A DNA stretch of 64,000 nt, taken from positions 124,001 through 188,000 of the forward strand of contig CM046304.1 in the NCBI GenBank assembly GCA_025267735.1. Direction: 5' to 3'. This stretch comes from Mactra quadrangularis. Its lineage: Eukaryota > Mollusca > Bivalvia > Venerida > Mactridae. Within the stretch, counting starts at the first letter, position 1, and every line of letters starts with the position of its first letter. Positions 11,270-21,300 of the stretch are shown piece after piece. A model generated the notes under the pieces. That model was not told the DNA's origin. It did not search any database and saw nothing but the letters and a program-made list of their open reading frames with translations. The position numbers were made by a program, and so were the translations under genes.

Positions 11270-12066
11270 GTATGACGTGGGTTTAATTACTTTGAATCTA
11301 AACTGGCTGTTTCTAGAGACATACATTTAATCAACGATCTCCGTTTTGAGAAAAAGGGATAAATTAGAACAAACGTGTTGAAATACATTTTACAAGTTTA
11401 AATCAATGCTTAATTAAGTTTCTAAAGAAAATTCGAATGTTTAAGTTAAATAAGTATCATTAGAGACACCTGCGTCTAGACTAAAGAGTTTTCACAGTAG
11501 GCTGACATGGAAATCATATTACCTTAAAGTATGATCGTTTTACAATCACTTTAAAGCAAACCATTTATCTAGCAAACTAATTAACTTTTAAAGTATAATT
11601 GAAATATCTTACACCATGCAATGTCACACACACTGAGTTGAGCATATAAAAACTATTCACAAAAACATTCCAAAAATCGAATCTCTTCAAACATTTATCA
11701 ACATGGTACGGCGTCATTCTGATTATGTTTCTGAACAATTACTAATGATAAAACATTGATACCTTCATCAATTAGAAGAAATAAAGGAAACCCATGATTT
11801 TAATATCGTAATTGATTTACTTTTTTCTTTGTATTCATGGAGTCTGCATGATCAAAGAAAAATGACTAGTATGGAAAGAAAGAAAAGGACGGGAAAATTA
11901 CTTTCTCGCCAACCTAATCAATCAAATTTACTGAGAACATGTGAACTACATTGTATATGTAGTTCAATGACACCATTGCGTTTTCATCAATCATAAAAGA
12001 GAATGTTCAATTAGTTGCTTCCAAGTTCTTCAGAGATAATGTGTCTTATTATTTCTTTTCTCTTAG

Positions 12067-12078
12067 GATCGTCCTATT
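12067..12078 (+). CDS. candidate 12-nt microexon (cluster member 4)
   Basis: An excellent pyrimidine tract and acceptor (TTATTTCTTTTCTCTTAG) lies exactly 12 nt before a consensus donor GTAAGT. The 12 nt read DRPI in phase 0. Such tiny symmetric exons are usually alternatively spliced in animals; that use here is inference. Confidence 0.4.
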
Positions 12079-12461
12079 GTAAGTGAAGAGATATATCTAT
12101 CATTATCCTTGAAACCTAAATAATAGATTTATATGCAGTCATTATGACTAGAATTTACGAGTACTAAGAAATACAAAAGAAAAAAATTGTTTTGCCAAGA
12201 AAAAACTCGTATAATTTATACGTTTGACAATAAAAGAACTTTCTGAGACTGAAAACTGGTAGGTTTCTTGTAATAGCTCTGAAGATAAACACGCTTTGTG
12301 ATTTAATTCAAGTTGCCAACTTGAAACAAATTTTGATGTATTTAAATGTCAGAAACATTTTATCTAAAATAAAAGAAAACCACATGATGCAAAATGTCAA
12401 ATTATGTCTTATAATTCAACGGTGACGTTTTTCAGTTTCTTTTTCCTCTTGTTTTGTTTAG

Positions 12462-12491
12462 TTCCAATCTATTTTTGTTAGTGCAAAAATG
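12462..12491 (+). CDS. candidate 30-nt microexon (cluster member 5)
   Basis: A long pyrimidine tract (CTTTTTCCTCTTGTTTTG) ends in TTTAG, followed by 30 nt and donor GTGAGA. The phase 0 reading is FQSIFVSAKM; a second frame is also open. Phase 0 to 0 matches members 3 and 4. No clear next exon was found, apart from a possible 6-nt exon at 13502-13507. Confidence 0.4.
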
Positions 12492-12499
12492 GTGAGAAA

Positions 12500-14250
12500 T
12501 CATTGAATCATTGAAACAAAACATGAAGATGATTTTTATTCAACGATTACCAGAGCCAACCTGCCCCATATAAGGTTCTTTGTGTTGTTCATTTGTAACA
12601 TTTAAAAATCAGACCAAAGCAGACATGCAACCAATGATCTATTTGCGTTCTTTATTTTCAAGATACTGGTCAGCTAAAGCCGTTATTGCTTTTTCATTGA
12701 CATCTTTATCTTGTACAACAAAGCTCCGCTATTAGGTCCATCCAAAGCAATGGTCTTAAACAAAATACTTCAACAGTCTACAAAATTAGTGGGTGTTCAG
12801 TTGCCTGTGACAACCAATTTCTAGTTGGTGCAACCAAAAATTTCTTTTGTGCAACAACATTTCTACAAACAAGATATAGTGCTAGCTTCTGAAATGACCT
12901 GTTCCGGCAACCACTTTTATATCCTAGTTTCGTATACTGCTTTAACATAGGAAATTTACTTAATCTGAGAATACACATCCCAAATTCAGTTTTGGGGATA
13001 AATAAATCATCAAAAAATAGAATGCTTTACATTAGCCAATGTGGTTTCTATAAGAAAACTAAATAGATACAAACATCGAGATTATGTGGTACTCAAAATA
13101 TTGCAGTTAAAATTCACAATAAAGAACATTTTGGTTATTTTAAAATCATGAATTTTTGGCTGGCGACTTTTAAGTCCCTTAATTTCCTAATTTGAGAAGG
13201 AAATGTCCCAATATTGAGAAAATTCCACTTCTAAAACCATCAATTTTGATGATTATAGTACTGAACAAATTACTGTTTTACAAGAACTTAGGACTAAACG
13301 ATACGATGGTCAGACTAAAAGACAAGAAATTCTATTTATACAGCCAGAGAGTAAACAGGAAATTAAAATCCCAGCATGATTAGTGTTATCACAGTATATA
13401 TGTACCAAGATGTTTCCTGTAAATAGCATGATGATCAAATAATCTTCTAATGACAACACTTTAGATATAAGGGAAATTAACTGTTGATTTTACCCGCCTA
13501 GAGAGAGGTAAGTGTTTCTTAGAAGTTATAATGAAGGTTTTATTTTCTCTATATCTCACATATACAGTATAGTCAAACCAATGTCAAAATGTATAATTGT
13601 GCTTTGGCCATGCATCCAAATGACCACAGCACAAAGAAACTTAATAAAAATGCACGATAGTGATTTAATACAAATAGTTGATCATCATGCATGTATAGGG
13701 CTATTAACAGTGCCAACAAAAGTGGAATTTGACACTAATTCAAGCATGTCGAAGTGAATGGTGTGTTTACAGGAGTCGTATTCAATATTGATCTAAAGCT
13801 GTCCTTATCCTTAAATACCCTGTCAGAATCTTAAGATTGTCCTTAACTTTTTTCAATCTTAGATTTTCACTTAAGGTCTCCCTTTTATTTTCACATGGTT
13901 CATCAATTTCCATTTTCAAAATTGCAAAATACGGGTTTCACTAGGAGGTCTGCATAAAAAACAAATTTCCTCATTTCTGGAATATCTACAATGTAACAGT
14001 GCATGAGTCGTGTTTCTACGCCATTAAGGAAATCAAGAAGTCAATAAAACTTTATAAAGACAATTCTTTGACCTCTTGATAATTAGATTGTCATCCAATC
14101 AAACAAGATAAGCCATAAACTTCCTAGAATGTCTCTAAAATCAGTACAATGAACTTCTGTATTCACACTACAGCAGACAAATGGATGAGCATTGTTTAAA
14201 AGGTCAAAATACTCATGGCTACCAACAGCAGACTAATATGTCTTTTAAGC
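12500..14250. other. intronic or intergenic
   Basis: AT-rich, with no repeat family recognised. At 13502-13507 six bases (AGAGAG) lie between an acceptor-like TTTTACCCGCCTAG and a consensus GTAAGT; this is too short to call. Confidence 0.4.
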
Positions 14251-14251
14251 C

Positions 14252-14419
14252 GCCCGGCTAGCTCAGTCGGTAGCACGCAAGTCTACTGATCTAGGGGTCG
14301 TGGGTTCAATTCCCGGGCAGGGCATACTTTCGTGGAGCATGGTCATGAAATTATTTCTACAGCTATTCTCCCCCCTACTAATGATTCTTAAAACCAAACA
14401 AAAACAAACAAACAGACAA
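14252..14419 (+). mobile_element. tRNA-Lys-like SINE, family B, with intact promoter boxes
   Basis: The head GCCCGGCTAGCTCAGTCGG is close to animal tRNA-Lys, and the B box reads GGTTCAATTCC. After the tRNA-like part comes the family body (GCATACTTTCGTGGAGC ... CTATTCTCCCCCCTA), then a deletion that fuses it to an A-rich end AACCAAACAAAAACAAAC. It is the best preserved head of the family B copies here. It is not a tRNA gene: the acceptor and anticodon stems do not close, and the flanking body recurs in other copies. Confidence 0.85.
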
Positions 14420-15750
14420 ATATATCTTGTATGAGAGAAAAAACTATATCATTTACTGCATATTGCACTTTACATAATGGTTTATATTTGTAATAAATTT
14501 GTATGGTATAACATGGTTTTGTTTACTTGGATTTTATGAGTGTTAAATACCAATATTTGTTGAGTTACTAGTACATAGTATTTACAACTGCTGGCTTTAC
14601 TATCAAGATTTTTCTTAGACAATTTTTTACCGATACCATCCTTGTTAAAGATGTTAATAGATAATAAATCAACAATGAAACAGTCAGATTGATTAGATAC
14701 AGGCAACTGTAACAAGGTATATTATCATGTGATCTTCAGAATGAGAATTCACAATTGATTTTTATCAAATTCCGCCAGCAGCCAAGAACTAGAAAAAGAT
14801 TCACATAGCACATAAAATACTTTTACGTTTTTTTGTCTAAAATGGGGACATTAGCAAGTGTATTGTAATATTTCTTTCTAAATCTTCTGTACAAATGTGT
14901 ATATAAACATGACATGGCATATTATCACTCGAATCAATTTTTGTGAGGAAGATTCAGAGCTAAGAATTAAAAACGAACGGGAACAATTGTGAGAAATGTT
15001 GTACATGTAGTTATTTAATGCACTGTCTGATGACATTCAGCTATCACTGATATAAATTTCTTGACAGACTTTCAGATCTTCAACATATAAAACATGACAG
15101 GGATCATGTTCCAATGAAAGCTTGTCATGGAATCAACCAACATCAGATTATCATTAATGTGAGTTAATAAGATTTAATCAGCATCACAGCATCATTATAA
15201 GTAGACTTTTAGAATTATAGGTAAAGTTCAAAAGCAGCGTGCCTTAACAGGATTTAAGTTTTTTTTATAAGCAAAGGTCAACTGAACCTGACCTATACTG
15301 CAAGCTGGTTCTATGTAACTGAGCCAATACAAGGGCAGAGAACTTAAGATAAGGTTTTAATCAGATTGTAAAAAGATGTTTTCCAGCAATGGTAAAACAA
15401 AATCTGATGCAAGGACATGAAATGTAACAAAACAAGTTGAGACTACAATATTGCATAATTATTGAATGTTACAGACTTAATCACTGGTAACATCTAAGGT
15501 AATGTCTTGTAATAAAATACTAAATCACCAGTAATCTAAATTTACATGGTTACAGTGGAAATAAAGTCAGTAATAAAGTAACACATGGAAATGTGAAATA
15601 ACGTAAGACAACTGTGTGATGTGTTATGCTTGGAAGTAAAATAAATAAACTTTGCTGTAAGTAGATGAATATCAACAAGTGGTAGAAATGTTTTGTGGGA
15701 AGGAGTGAATTTACAACAGTGTCAAAACCAAGTATGCTCATTTATTGACA
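14420..15750. other. intronic or intergenic
   Basis: AT-rich. A minus-strand acceptor-like site near 14970 precedes a short Ser-rich frame (SESSSQKLIR) in a phase that would fit the phase 2 first exons at 17.8, 30.7 and 62.1 kb, but the donor (GTGATA) is poor, so it is not called. Confidence 0.35.
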
Positions 15751-15880
15751 ACCATCTCACTTTACGTGGTTTTCCTGGAGCCCTGTCTATAACTTGTACT
15801 CACCGACTCTTCTACAAGAGCTAAAACTTTTCCACATGCCTTATAAAAGGATAATTTTTTATAGAAGGGTAAAACCAGAC
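15751..15880 (-). mobile_element. family A SINE, internal fragment
   Basis: Matches the middle of family A: TTTTCCTGGAGCCCTGTCT, ACTCACCGACTC, and a degenerate GAAGGGTAAAACC. The tRNA head and 3' tail are missing. Confidence 0.65.
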
Positions 15881-15990
15881 TGAATTTCAATGGGTTTCAA
15901 AACCACCAAACTATTCAGCCCTATCCTAAAGGTCACACATTTTTATAAACAAAGTTATATAAGGAAATGTTTACAACACCTTCATCTCTT

Positions 15991-16086
15991 AAACTATCCT
16001 CATCACCATCATTATCATCATCATCGCCATCATTATTGTCATCATCATCATCATCATTACCAATATCATTATCATTTTTATTATTT
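15991..16086 (+). repeat. ATC/CAT trinucleotide microsatellite
   Basis: Imperfect CATCAT and ATTATC repeats with interruptions. The His-rich open frame across it is a by-product. Confidence 0.9.
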
Positions 16087-16089
16087 TAA

Positions 16090-17368
16090 GCCACATTTGT
16101 AAAGCACTCTTTCATATTGAAAATATGTTCAAAAGTTTTTCAAACTATTTAAGTAAGAGCTTTTATAAATGGCATGTGGCATCACCTTCAGGTCCTCTAC
16201 TTCTTTCAAAATATGCCCCTTTGGCCTAAATTGACCTTACCCCAGGAGTCACAAGTTTTACATTGAGTCATAATTGTAAGGAAATGCTATAAATTTTTCT
16301 CTGATACCAACTCCCATTAAAAACATGTAGCACTACCTCAAGCTTCTCTACAAAGATTTTACATTAGTTTTGCACCTACAGTCAAAATTGACTATGCCCC
16401 AGTTTTCCTACAGCAGAATACAATAGGGTTAAAAAATCTTACAGCAGATGCCCTAATGGTCTAGTTCTAAGGAGAGCAGTCCAAGGTACTAAGGATCCTC
16501 TTGCTTTTTAGCATGTGACAGAATTTTTAAACTCCAAAACTTAATATAACATAATGACATATAAAATTTATTATCATGATTAAATTATACATGTGTACGA
16601 GTATGAATATAAATATACATAAACATTATTGACCTAGATGTAGATTTGATATGAATAATAAATTGTATACATTGACATAAATGTTGAATTACTCACTTAA
16701 CTCATATATACAAATGTACATGTAGTTCACTTTAGGTCATTCTAAATTATGTACTCTCAAAATAAACTCTTCAGTGCAAGAGGTAAATTTTCATAACTCT
16801 TCTATTAAGAAGTACATTTTTTATCTATAAATTATAGAATTAACTATTCTAACTTTCATAAACCTAACCTAATGCATATTACATGCCTAGGTTGAAATAA
16901 AAAGCTTGAAAAACTTGAAAACCTATGTAATGGCCTTTTAACTCTTTTATAAAATGTTTTGGATAAAAAGTCAGTATAATTTGTCAGTAAAAGAAATTTT
17001 AAGTCAAAGACATCATGCGTTTTTGAATACAACAATTAAGAAATGTAGAAATTTAATTAAATGTATCTTTTATTAAAATATTACATCTTATTAATTGGTG
17101 CATTTGAACAAATAACAATTATAGATTGAACTTAGACCAGTTATAACATTAACCACTACGATAACTCCTCTATCGTTAATTATCTTAAACAAATGATAGT
17201 TCATATAACGTTAATGTCGCATGTCCAATTGCACAAATGTACAATAGTTAATTAAGTTCAAACATTCTTTGAATGGGATTGGAACAAAAGAATAATTCCT
17301 ATGAAGTTCTTCAGAAGTTATAAATTTGCTTACATCAATGTGCGAGCTACATGTATAAAGTTAAAAAG
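16090..17368. other. intronic or intergenic, nothing recognised
   Basis: AT-rich sequence with no splice-bounded coding stretch and no recognised repeat. Confidence 0.5.
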
Positions 17369-17376
17369 TATCAACT

Positions 17377-17736
17377 AGGGGTGTAACGGCTAACCGATAT
17401 ATCGGTTAATATTGCAATACAATTTCTTACGGTTTTTAACCTGTAAGTTTTCTTTCAACCGGTTTTTGTGGTTATGAGTCGTACTTTGTTTTTATCATTA
17501 TCTGAGTTTAATATGGATTGAATAATTTGATTTCTCAAAACATGCATTTTTCTCATATAGATCATTTTACACAAGTAATTCAAACATTTGAATTAGAGAT
17601 CATTTGAAAATACACGAATGCATCTTATGGTGATCCAATTTAGAGTGGTGCACATGAAATATTTGCATTTCTACCCAAAAACCGGTACGTATTGCAATAT
17701 ATTGCAATATGGTTTTTACCGTATTGTTACACCCCT
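17377..17736 (+). mobile_element. hAT-like MITE, 360 bp, with 8-bp direct repeats
   Basis: Starts AGGGGTGTAACGG and ends with the inverted form GTTACACCCCT. The 8-bp direct repeat TATCAACT sits directly before the left end and two bases after the right end. A related end (TATATCGGTTAAC..GTTACACCCCT) occurs in the opposite direction at 36020-36121. The ends and 8-bp duplication fit the hAT superfamily; there is no transposase. Confidence 0.75.
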
Positions 17737-17803
17737 ATTATCAACTCAGAAGCTGTAAACTCACAAATTATCAATAAAATAATATAAAACTAAAACTGTT
17801 TAC

Positions 17804-17852
17804 CTGACAGGAATAAATGATTCCTCGGGAGATAGTTGCTGAGTTTCCATCA
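17804..17852 (-). CDS. candidate exon of an alternative N-terminus (49 nt, phase 1 to phase 2)
   Basis: The minus-strand acceptor GATATTGTTTTAG is followed by TG and then a frame reading METQQLSPEESFIPV, leaving AG of a split codon at donor GTAAAC. If spliced to the ATG exon at 18014-18032, the junction codon is GTG (Val) and the N-terminus reads MTSDVQV then METQQLS. Otherwise the Met at 17850 can itself be a start. The exit phase (2) equals that of the other minus-strand ATG exons. The peptide is polar and unrecognised; the donor is not the strongest. Confidence 0.4.
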
Positions 17853-18013
17853 CTAAAACAATATCATAAAATCGACGTAATTAATTTAAAAATAGTTTTG
17901 TATTAAAAATCAAATGCCAAACTTAAGTTTGTTAATACTACAACTGTCTTTAATACAGTGGCACAAATTTACTGAGTTTTACTAAAACACAAACATTCCA
18001 TTTATCACCATAC

Positions 18014-18032
18014 CTTGAACATCACTGGTCAT
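18014..18032 (-). CDS. candidate first coding exon, 19 nt
   Basis: ATG at 18032 opens MTSDVQ plus one base, directly followed by donor GTATGG. An in-frame stop lies upstream, so the Met is the first in this frame. The 161-nt gap to 17852 would be a short intron. The exon is too short for statistical support by itself; the case rests on phase agreement with 17804-17852. Confidence 0.35.
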
Positions 18033-18351
18033 TATAATTATACTCCAAGCTTATTGTTATAAACCCAAAGACAAATAATTGATGGAAACAAAAAAAAGTA
18101 AAACAAAACAAAAGAAACCTATCAAGCACAGATTTCTCACAGAGTATCATAACACGGTCAAGTACGTCAGGTTTTCGATTTCATATATCTATAACTCTAC
18201 TATGTATACCTCACATAAAAAGTTAGGTGTCTGAAATATAGTTTTATTCCTAACAATGGTTTATACACTGAGATCTTATCAGTCCTGTTTCTACTTTAAT
18301 TTTAACACTAAAAGACTGTTTAACAGGCAATGTAATGTGGAAACCACATTA

Positions 18352-18617
18352 AAGCCGGATTTTAAAACTTTAATGCATAGATTACCAAGGGAAATAATCC
18401 ATAATAAAGCCAGGTAGAGTTGTGGTTACTTTCTAATTCTGTTCATCACATGGTATGCTATCATTGTATGAAGTTTCATAAATGGCAGAAATATATGCTA
18501 AATTGAAAACTTTAATGCAATTGTTAACAACACCAGACCCCCAACTGCATGCCTGCTCAACTGAACACCTGCCCGCCCGTGTTTTGCAAAACTATAAGCT
18601 GGAATTTTCGGCTAATA
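18352..18617 (+). mobile_element. MITE-like dispersed repeat, copy 1
   Basis: Begins AAGCCGGATTTTAAAAC and ends near GGAATTTTCGGCT, a rough inverted form. The interior (CATAATAAAGCCAGGTAGAG, TTCTGTTCATCACATGGTAT, GTATGAAGTTTCATA, then a CCCGCCC-rich part) matches 54449-54703. Confidence 0.7.
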
Positions 18618-18887
18618 ATGATGGTTGAACTACACTAAATTTTACCCTTTGGTACCTGTATTTGTGTCAATAAAAATTCTGCTTCATTTCATTAGTACTG
18701 GAACTGGTATTGTACGGATTCTTTCTTAACTGTATAATCAAACATAGTTCTGGCTTCCCAAATTTCAAAATTAAGCCACACTTTTTTAATATTCTGTTTT
18801 TCATCTGTTGTGGCATTAAACCTGTACATTAACAGTATAGACACATGTCTACTGAAGGGCTTGACTGTCATTCAGAACAACACAGCA

Positions 18888-19165
18888 GCCCAGCTAGCTC
18901 AGTTGGTAGCACGCTAGTCTACTGATCGAGGGGTCGAAGGCATACTTTTGTTGAGCTTGGTCATGAAATTATTTCTACGGCCATTCTCCCTCCTACCAAT
19001 GATTTTTAATCATGTAGGGCAGTTGTCAGTCACTGACAAAAGTATGCACTTAGTAGTTGGTTAACAGCTAAATCCAGAGATTTAGCCTTTCCAGGAGGAG
19101 TGAGTAGGTTGACTGACCGCCGTTATATGACCTATACAATGTGAAACCAACAAACAACAACAGAA
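18888..19165 (+). mobile_element. family B SINE with a B-box deletion
   Basis: The head GCCCAGCTAGCTCAGTTGG is present but the B-box region is missing: the sequence jumps from GATCGAGGGGTCG to AAGGCATACTTTTG. Body and 3' end are complete. The copy should be transcriptionally dead. Confidence 0.85.
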
Positions 19166-19611
19166 CACCATAGGTGCTTTTCTATAAGATTTATCTTTGT
19201 AGAAGATTGTCGAGGTTGTTCCCAATGCTTGATTGTAAAATCCAACCCTAATCATTACCAAATTTGGAAGATAGCAGTAACTGAGTACAAATAAAAGTAA
19301 TCCTATACTACACAAAGATAAATGGTGTTTCTGTTATCAAATATAATTATTTGAACAGCAAGACAAATTGAGATAATATACAATAGGGAAATCACTGTCA
19401 ACTTTAAGTATAGAGTAAAATGAGAAAATAAGATATGTTTCAGAGTGCCATAGAGTACTACAGCAGAAACTTTGGTGAGTAGGAATAAATCCCAAAGGCC
19501 TGAGTGGACTATATCAAGCATCCAAACAATCCACCATTCGTTAATTCAAATTTTACTGCATGATAGATAAATATTTTAATTGTAACATTACCGTCATTCA
19601 AAAGAGATCCT
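19166..19611. other. intronic or intergenic, nothing recognised
   Basis: AT-rich flank between two SINE-related copies. Confidence 0.5.
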
Positions 19612-19708
19612 TACTAAATGTAACCCTATAAAAACCCATGGTCAGAGCTTGAGTCAAACTCATGACCTTCTCAGTTGTAAAAGGACACTCTACCACTATC
19701 AAAGCTAG
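19612..19708 (-). mobile_element. third tRNA-like SINE head, family C, copy 1
   Basis: Read on the minus strand: GTGGTAGAGTGTCC (A box), ACAACTGAGAAGGTCATGAG and TTTGACTC (degenerate B box), then a GGGTTTTTATAGGGTTAC-like tail. It matches the better preserved copy at 25290-25390. Confidence 0.6.
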
Positions 19709-19750
19709 CTTGAAGATTTCAATGAAAAAAAATGATTTTAATAATCAGTC

Positions 19751-19870
19751 GTTTTTTAAAACAAGGGTGTAAATTATAACAGCCATGTATGTTTTTTAAA
19801 ACAAGGGTGTAAATAATAACAGTCATGTATGTATTTTAAAACAAGAGTGTAAATTATAACAGCCATGTCT
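19751..19870 (+). repeat. three tandem 40-bp units
   Basis: Units start at 19751, 19791 and 19831, each GTTTTTTAAAACAAGGGTGT followed by AAATTATAACAGCCATGTAT with few differences. Confidence 0.9.
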
Positions 19871-19995
19871 TTATTCAGTTATAAAATATAGATGACGTCA
19901 CATTCAATGAAAATCCATGTGCCTATGATAGAATGTACAATACTCACTAATGGCAGATGTCCACTGCTAAAATCCCCTGATAAAACAATACTAAT

Positions 19996-20075
19996 ATTCC
20001 CATTTTCTCCCACGAAATTCCCATGGGAGATCCATTTTCCAATGGGAATTTGCCAATTCCCATGGGAATTTTGAT
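19996..20075. repeat. cluster of CCCATGGG palindromes
   Basis: Contains repeated TTCCCATGGGA and TCCAATGGGAA motifs, including the perfect 16-bp palindrome AATTCCCATGGGAATT. Origin unknown. Confidence 0.7.
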
Positions 20076-20390
20076 TTTTGACTTAAAATTAAACATACTT
20101 CAAGTAAAAATATCTTAATGAAAGTTTGCGGGTGTTATGCCCTTATGTACAATGTAGATCTACATTTATTGAAAATTTGAAAGAAATTGGATGAAAAATG
20201 AAAAAAGTAAGTTTCACGATTTCCGGATTCGCAAACGTATTCTGGACTGTGTTCTATAATTTTTCTGCACAGTATAGGAAGGGAAGAATATTCCAGATTT
20301 AGCAATCATCCATATATGTCAATCACAAATATCTCCTTATAGACCAAAAACATCTGCAACTGACAGTTATTCTCCTGAATATTGCCATCA

Positions 20391-20453
20391 AGGGAGATAA
20401 TTATACAGAACTGTTAGCAAGGGAGATAATTTAATCAAAGGGAGATAATTACA
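20391..20453 (+). repeat. three AAGGGAGATAATT motifs within 63 bp
   Basis: The 13-mer occurs three times. I recall similar AAGGGAGATAA motifs as common in molluscan repeats. Confidence 0.6.
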
Positions 20454-20832
20454 TACTGTGATATTTATATGAAGAAAAGAGATTTCAATCAAGTTGGATA
20501 TTAGATGTATACGTTGATGCACACGTTCTTAAAGGTGCCAAGTGTTACTGACAACCTTCACACCTGCAACTGCATGGAACTATTATGTAGATTTGACCTT
20601 TTTATTGTGAATATTATATATTGTTGATCTGGGATTGTAGATGATATTTTTATCATGAATAAATATAAGGGAGAGATTGAAATCACAGGTTTTATGTCAT
20701 TATTTTCATGTCTTTGACAGTGACAAAGTATAGTGTAAATGTCTTGGATTGGTTATACCAGAAAACATTATGTAGGATAAATGAACAATGCAATATGCGT
20801 TAAAAATCTTGCATCTATATGTTCTTTTTAAC

Positions 20833-21090
20833 ATCATAGCAACACATTGTATGGATCATATAGTGGCGTCATTCAACCCATTCTTAGTTCAGGGTAAGAA
20901 CAAACCTCTGGATTTTGCCGCTATCCAGTTATTTAGCACATACTTTCATTAGTGACTGACAACTGCCCTACATGATTTAGAATCAGTGGTAGGAGAGAGA
21001 ATAGTCATAGAAATTACTTCTTGACTGAACTTCATAAAAGTATGCCCTGCCCTGGAATTGAACCCACTACTACTCCATGGTCAAGGCATC
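20833..21090 (-). mobile_element. family B SINE, degenerate, minus orientation
   Basis: Tail side CATAGCAACACATTGTATGG, body TGACTGACAACTGCCCTAC and AGTATGCCCTGCCCTGGAAT (B-box side GAATTGAACCC). The A-box end is lost. Confidence 0.75.
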
Positions 21091-21156
21091 ATGAAATACA
21101 TTACTTCAAATGACATTTACTTTACATTTATATATTGAGATTTTATAACTTACAAG

Positions 21157-21300
21157 GGTTGATCCATAAGTAATGAGACAATGTCTATAACTTTCAAAGT
21201 TTGTGTAATAAAGTTATAAAATAATCACTATGCGTTACATTTTGATCCACCCTCTATAACCACCAACAAAGAGGAAACAGTTGAACCAAAGATAATCATT
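21157..21300. mobile_element. possible mariner-type end
   Basis: AGGGTTGATCCATAAGTAAT followed by GAGAC resembles the outer end of some mariner-like elements. No matching opposite end or transposase was found, so this is a guess from one end only. Confidence 0.25.

Noticed and set aside
13502..13507. 6-nt microexon AGAGAG
   Set aside because: Too short to support from sequence, although both splice sites look usable.
14252..14325. tRNA-Lys gene
   Set aside because: A and B boxes are good, but acceptor and anticodon stems do not pair and the same head is followed by SINE body in other copies.
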